Assembly (NCBI GenBank): GCA_035289625.1
Contig: DATDWP010000002.1
Span: forward strand, 1-64,000
Length of the DNA: 64,000 bases
Source: UBA10205 sp035289625
GTDB taxonomy: Archaea > Iainarchaeota > Iainarchaeia > Iainarchaeales > Iainarchaeaceae
Direction of reading: 5' to 3'
A model generated the notes under the pieces. That model was not told where the DNA came from and made no database searches. It saw only the letters and a program-made list of their open reading frames with translations. Position 1 is the first letter of the stretch, and each line of letters opens with the position of its first letter. The position numbers and the translations under genes are program-made. Below are positions 60,129-64,000 of this stretch, piece by piece.

Positions 60129-61749
60129 ACTTCGCCCTTCCTAGTTGCTTTTTAACTTCGGCCTCTAAGATTTTTGATTCAGCAAAAAGCATTTCAATAT
60201 TTTTTTTGAATTCATTCATTTTGACTGCAAATTCTTTAGGCGTAATTTCAGTATATTCAATTTTTACATTAAAATACTGTCCTGCACTAAAAGAATAATT
60301 TTTTTCCTTTATTTGATCGTAAGAAACTACTGTCGCGAAGTCATCTTTAGCTTCTTGTTTATTGAATGTATTAATGATTAATTCCTCATCCTCATTCGAC
60401 AGTAAAGTTTTTTGATTCTTGCCCTCTTTAACAGTTGTACCAAGTTTAGAGGCATCCATTAATACAACATTTCCTTTCGTGTTAGTTTTATCAATAAATA
60501 AAACAGAAACGTTAGTGCCAGTAGTAGCAAAAATGTGACTTGGCATTGATACCACGCCACGAAGCATTTTTTCATCAATTAACTTTTCTCGGATTTTTCT
60601 TTCAATACCGCTTTGAGCAGTAATAAATCCTGTTGGGACAACAATAGCTGCTTTACCGTTAGCAGATAATGAATAAATAATATGCTGAATAAAAACAAGA
60701 TAAATCGCCATCTTCTTTTTGTCCTTATTCAGAATTTTTGGCACGCCTGCAAAAAATCTCTTTTTGTGCATATCACTTGCAAGAGTATCTCGGTCATCAC
60801 TAAAATCTGTTTTAAACGGCGGATTAGAAACAACAAAGTCAAATTTCTTTAAGTCATTATTTTCATCATTTTTATGATATGGATTTGTAAGACTGTTACC
60901 CTTGATTACATTATTCAAAGAATGTGTAAGATTGTTTAGTATTAAATTTAATCTTAAAAATTCAGAGGATTTTTGGGATATATCTTGCGAATAAATACTG
61001 CATTTTTCCTCGCCGATTTGATGTGCCAAGGACAACAATAAACTCCCTGAGCCTGCAGCGGGATCATATATTCTAACGCTTTTGACTGCTAAAGTGACGA
61101 GTATTCTTGACATGATTTTTGCAACAGCTCTTGGCGTGTAATATTCTCCGTATTGTCCGGAATCTTTGTTATAATCACTGATTAAATATTCAAATATTGT
61201 TGAAAAGAAGTCATATTTTTCTTCAAATACTGGTTCAAAGCTAAATCCAACTAATTTGTTGATAATTGCTTTACAAAACGGAGTTTTGTCCCGTGATTCT
61301 ATTATGTATTGTGAAATTCTTTCAAATAGTCTGATTTTTTCTCCACTGATTGTTGCAACTGAGAATAATTTTATGTTTAAATCAGAAATTTCTAGTAGCG
61401 TGTTATCGAATAGTGTTGCGAAGTCGTCAGTATTTTGTTTATTGTGTAAATGGCTTATGAAGTGGGTTCTTTTTAGTTTTGCAGCTTTTTCCCCAATTTT
61501 TTCTAATAAGTACTCATAATCTTTTGCGGATAGTTTGTGTAAATCTTGTTCTATATTTTTACTGTTTTTTAGTTCCTTGTCTGCTTGTCTTGCTTCATAG
61601 AGAAATTTGTCGTTGAGGAACTTGTAGAGGAATACTTCGGTTATTATTTTGTATTCGTATCCTGAGTTAGCAAGTCCAAAGCTACTGCAGATTGTTTTTA
61701 ATCCGTCAATTAGTTCTTTTGTTTTTTGAGTATTTTCTTTGTGGTTCAT
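60121..61749 (-). CDS. hsdM: Type I restriction-modification DNA methyltransferase
   Basis: A 542-residue N6-adenine methylase. An N-terminal helical domain (about 1-160) is followed by YYTPRAVAKIM, the SAM motif DPAAGSGSLLLSL and the catalytic VSNPPF. GVVSMPSHIFATTGTNVSVL and the C-terminal helical tail are also typical. It modifies host DNA and forms the core of the restriction complex. ATG overlaps the hsdR stop (ATGA). Confidence 0.95.
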   Translation of the reverse strand: MNHKENTQKTKELIDGLKTICSSFGLANSGYEYKIITEVFLYKFLNDKFLYEARQADKELKNSKNIEQDLHKLSAKDYEYLLEKIGEKAAKLKRTHFISHLHNKQNTDDFATLFDNTLLEISDLNIKLFSVATISGEKIRLFERISQYIIESRDKTPFCKAIINKLVGFSFEPVFEEKYDFFSTIFEYLISDYNKDSGQYGEYYTPRAVAKIMSRILVTLAVKSVRIYDPAAGSGSLLLSLAHQIGEEKCSIYSQDISQKSSEFLRLNLILNNLTHSLNNVIKGNSLTNPYHKNDENNDLKKFDFVVSNPPFKTDFSDDRDTLASDMHKKRFFAGVPKILNKDKKKMAIYLVFIQHIIYSLSANGKAAIVVPTGFITAQSGIERKIREKLIDEKMLRGVVSMPSHIFATTGTNVSVLFIDKTNTKGNVVLMDASKLGTTVKEGKNQKTLLSNEDEELIINTFNKQEAKDDFATVVSYDQIKEKNYSFSAGQYFNVKIEYTEITPKEFAVKMNEFKKNIEMLFAESKILEAEVKKQLGRAKYE

Positions 61750-64000
61750 CGGTATTCCTCTACTTCAGCCATATATTCGGTAACAAGTGAATTATTTATG
61801 ATGCGTGCGGTTTCTATGTTTTTTATTCCATTTTCTTCTAATGTTTCGATGATTGTTCTTTTGGTTTCTACTGAAAAATAATCCGGGTTGTTTAGTATGT
61901 CATGGTTGTTTAGCACACTTATGTCTGTTTTGTGCTTTATGTTTAGTAATATTTCGTGTAATTTGATTTCACTTTTGAGTTCGTCAATATTATTCTCTTT
62001 GATTCGTTTATGTATCTTTGCAAATTTTGAATCCTTTTCATATTTATCCGCAAGTAGTTCGTCTTTCATGTTTAGGGCGTGAGTTCGGCTGTAAATATCG
62101 TGAAGATTTTTTACTACTTCTTTCATTTCTTCCGAAGTTATCTCTTCTATATTTTTCTTCTTGAATATGCGTTTCAGTTCTTCTGATAATGTTATGAATA
62201 AAGGGTCTTTTTTGTCAAAATTTGATAGCAGTTCTTTTCTTGTTTTTTCTAGCTCTGCTCTGAATTGGTCTGCAATAATTAGTTCATGTTCAGATATTTT
62301 GTGGAATGTGAATTGGATGTTTTCTAAAGCTAGATTGAGTATGGATGTCTTGTCAATTTCATCATCCATTGTTTCCTTGAGGTTTATTATGTCTACTCTA
62401 TTTGACACTTCAGAATATATCATGTTTAATTTGTCGAATGGAAATTTGTCATATAAATCCGAGTGGCCAAGTGTTCTGATAATATTGTACAAATCTTTTA
62501 GTTTTTCTAGTGCCTTTCTGAGTTCTAATATTTCTTTTTTGTTTGTTATTTGACTAATCTTTTTTTGGAATTCTTCAAGATTTGAGAAGTTGTAGATAAA
62601 TAAGTTTTCTTTTATAGACTTTATTTCAGAATCTATTTCTTCTGCAGATTTAAACAGACTAGAGTACTCTTTTACTTCGTCTCCGAGTTCTATTTGCAGT
62701 TCATTAAAATATTCCTTATTTGTTTTGTCAAATTCTTTTCGTATGTCTGCAAAATCAACTAAATATCCGTATCTAAAGTTTTTGTATGGTCTGTTTACTC
62801 GGGTTAATGTTTGGAGTAGATTGTGCTCCTTGACAATTCTGCATAAATACAATTTTTTTAGTCTTTTTGCGTCAAATCCTGTAAGTAACATGTTGTAAAC
62901 AATCAGAAGGTCAATTTTTCCTTGTTTAAACTCTGCTAGTTTATCTTTTCTCATTTCCTTGTTGTCAACATCATGGAGTATAAGTGCTGAACTTATTTTA
63001 GGAGAGGATTTTTTTTGAGTGGATTTATTTTTTTTGTTTATTTCTTGGTATATCATTTTTGCTTGTTCTGAGGTGTCGCAAACTATCATTCCGCCTATTG
63101 TGTCATCGTTGTGCATTATTCGGCTCTTTTTGAAGTCATTAAGTATGTATGCGGTTAATGGATTTACAAATTTTTTGTTAGAGTATACTTCTCTTTTTGT
63201 TAAACTTCCTTTTTTAATTTCTATTTCGTCTAAGATTTTGTTAAGTTCGTTTTGGAAGTTTGTTTCTATTCCTTCGCGTATTAATTTTAGTGTGTAACCG
63301 TCGGATATTGATTGATTGTAATAGTATTTGTGTATGTAATCGCCAAATATTTCTTTGCTTTTATAATCTCCAAGAACAAGTGGCGTGCCGGTAAGTCCAA
63401 TTAGGGCAGCATTTCTATCTGAGGATATTAGATTCGCAAGGAATGATCCTTTTGGGTTGTAACTTCTGTGAACTTCATCTAAGAAGTAAATTCTTTGTAC
63501 ATTTAGATTGTAGTCAGAGACTTTTGAGATTGATTCTCCTGAAAATTTTTGTATGTTTACTACAGCTATTGTTTGTTTACCTAGATGGCTTGTTGTTGCG
63601 CCAGCGGTTTTTATGTTTTTAATGAAATCTTGTTTTGAACTTATAAGCTCCACTTTTAATCCTCTGCTTTCAAATTCGTTTTTTGCTTGCGTTGCCAAAT
63701 CTAGCCTATCTGTAATAAAATAGAACTTTGGAATCATGTCAATTTTTTGGTAGTAGTCACGTAAATAATATACACTGTAAAACGCTAATGCTGTTTTTCC
63801 GCTTCCTTGGGTGTGCCATATTATTCCTTTTTTTATTCCTTTTTTTATTTTATTTTCAATTGCAAGTGTTGCAAATAACTGCGGATATCGCATAATATGT
63901 TTTTCTATTTTGTTTATTTTGTTATCAATTGTGTTTACATAGGCTATTCCGTATTTGAGAATAGTTTTTAGTCTTTCTTTGGATAGAAGTGATGTAAGTA
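61746..64000 (-). CDS. hsdR: Type I restriction enzyme HsdR (partial, cut by window edge)
   Basis: The motor and C-terminal part of HsdR, at least 750 residues. The frame stays open beyond the methionine at 63893 to the window edge (reading ...RLKTILKYGIAYVNTIDNK), so the N-terminal nuclease domain lies outside. Walker A is WHTQGSGKT. DEVHRSYNP is the DExx box. LTGTPL and LTRVNRPYKNFRYG are later helicase motifs. A C-terminal helical domain binds HsdM. It translocates DNA and then cuts. Confidence 0.94.
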   Translation of the reverse strand, partial: LTSLLSKERLKTILKYGIAYVNTIDNKINKIEKHIMRYPQLFATLAIENKIKKGIKKGIIWHTQGSGKTALAFYSVYYLRDYYQKIDMIPKFYFITDRLDLATQAKNEFESRGLKVELISSKQDFIKNIKTAGATTSHLGKQTIAVVNIQKFSGESISKVSDYNLNVQRIYFLDEVHRSYNPKGSFLANLISSDRNAALIGLTGTPLVLGDYKSKEIFGDYIHKYYYNQSISDGYTLKLIREGIETNFQNELNKILDEIEIKKGSLTKREVYSNKKFVNPLTAYILNDFKKSRIMHNDDTIGGMIVCDTSEQAKMIYQEINKKNKSTQKKSSPKISSALILHDVDNKEMRKDKLAEFKQGKIDLLIVYNMLLTGFDAKRLKKLYLCRIVKEHNLLQTLTRVNRPYKNFRYGYLVDFADIRKEFDKTNKEYFNELQIELGDEVKEYSSLFKSAEEIDSEIKSIKENLFIYNFSNLEEFQKKISQITNKKEILELRKALEKLKDLYNIIRTLGHSDLYDKFPFDKLNMIYSEVSNRVDIINLKETMDDEIDKTSILNLALENIQFTFHKISEHELIIADQFRAELEKTRKELLSNFDKKDPLFITLSEELKRIFKKKNIEEITSEEMKEVVKNLHDIYSRTHALNMKDELLADKYEKDSKFAKIHKRIKENNIDELKSEIKLHEILLNIKHKTDISVLNNHDILNNPDYFSVETKRTIIETLEENGIKNIETARIINNSLVTEYMAEVEEYR

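Overview
The window is archaeal. It carries membrane-type LonB, PCNA, both primase subunits, a GINS subunit, aIF2-alpha, aRF1, Dph2, ribosomal proteins S27e and L10e, Csl4, RpoL, an archaeal-type signal peptidase, EndoQ and a methanococcal-type S-layer protein. Genes are tightly packed. Promoters of the form AACCTATTTAA lie about 25-30 bases before the start codon, so many transcripts are probably leaderless, while accessory genes have strong GGAGGTG ribosome sites. Many small lineage-specific ORFs suggest a DPANN-like or deep euryarchaeal lineage, but that placement is inference and no rRNA or tRNA gene was found to test it.

Layout. 1-4.8 kb: sugar nucleotidyltransferase, a small HExxH protein, OsmC, a double-HTH regulator and RNase Z. 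5.0-10.9 kb: the most striking locus, a lonB protease gene broken in two. Each half ends or begins in half of an intein, and about 3.4 kb of other genes lies between, including a free-standing LAGLIDADG endonuclease. 10.9-17.8 kb: small accessory genes, DUF373, SPFH and SpoIIM membrane proteins, csl4-rpoL and signal peptidase. 17.9-25.7 kb: a replication/translation cluster (pcn1, pcn2, priL, priS, gins, rps27e, aIF2-alpha, PAC2). It is interrupted by a hicBA toxin-antitoxin pair lying between 19-bp direct repeats of the pcn1 3' end. 25.7-29.2 kb: a lipoprotein and a large secreted protein with thrombospondin-type repeats, GC-richer than the surroundings. 29.2-37.7 kb: EndoQ, the S-layer gene and an envelope group (glycosyltransferase, thioredoxin-like protein). 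37.8-47.4 kb: TruD, aRF1, UMP kinase, Dph2 and L10e, mixed with unknown small basic proteins. 47.5-51.3 kb: a cluster of small membrane and PRC-barrel proteins resembling bacterial envelope-stress genes.

52.0-64.0 kb is an accessory and defence region. It holds a Mre11/Rad50-like pair whose Rad50-like ATPase has a transmembrane hairpin where the zinc hook should be, an ArdC-like antirestriction protein with a decayed second copy of its C-terminus, and a type I restriction-modification operon (hsdR, hsdM, hsdS) followed by an EVE-domain and a DUF3800-like gene. Two divergent promoter regions (6799-6930 and 55989-56150) share an unusual inverted-repeat design and link the lonB cassette to this region.

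The main finding is the fractured lonB. Walker A is in one ORF, Walker B and the Ser-Lys protease dyad are in the other, and intein splicing blocks sit at both breakpoints, so active protease should require protein trans-splicing. All calls are from reading the sequence; no searches or folding programs were run.
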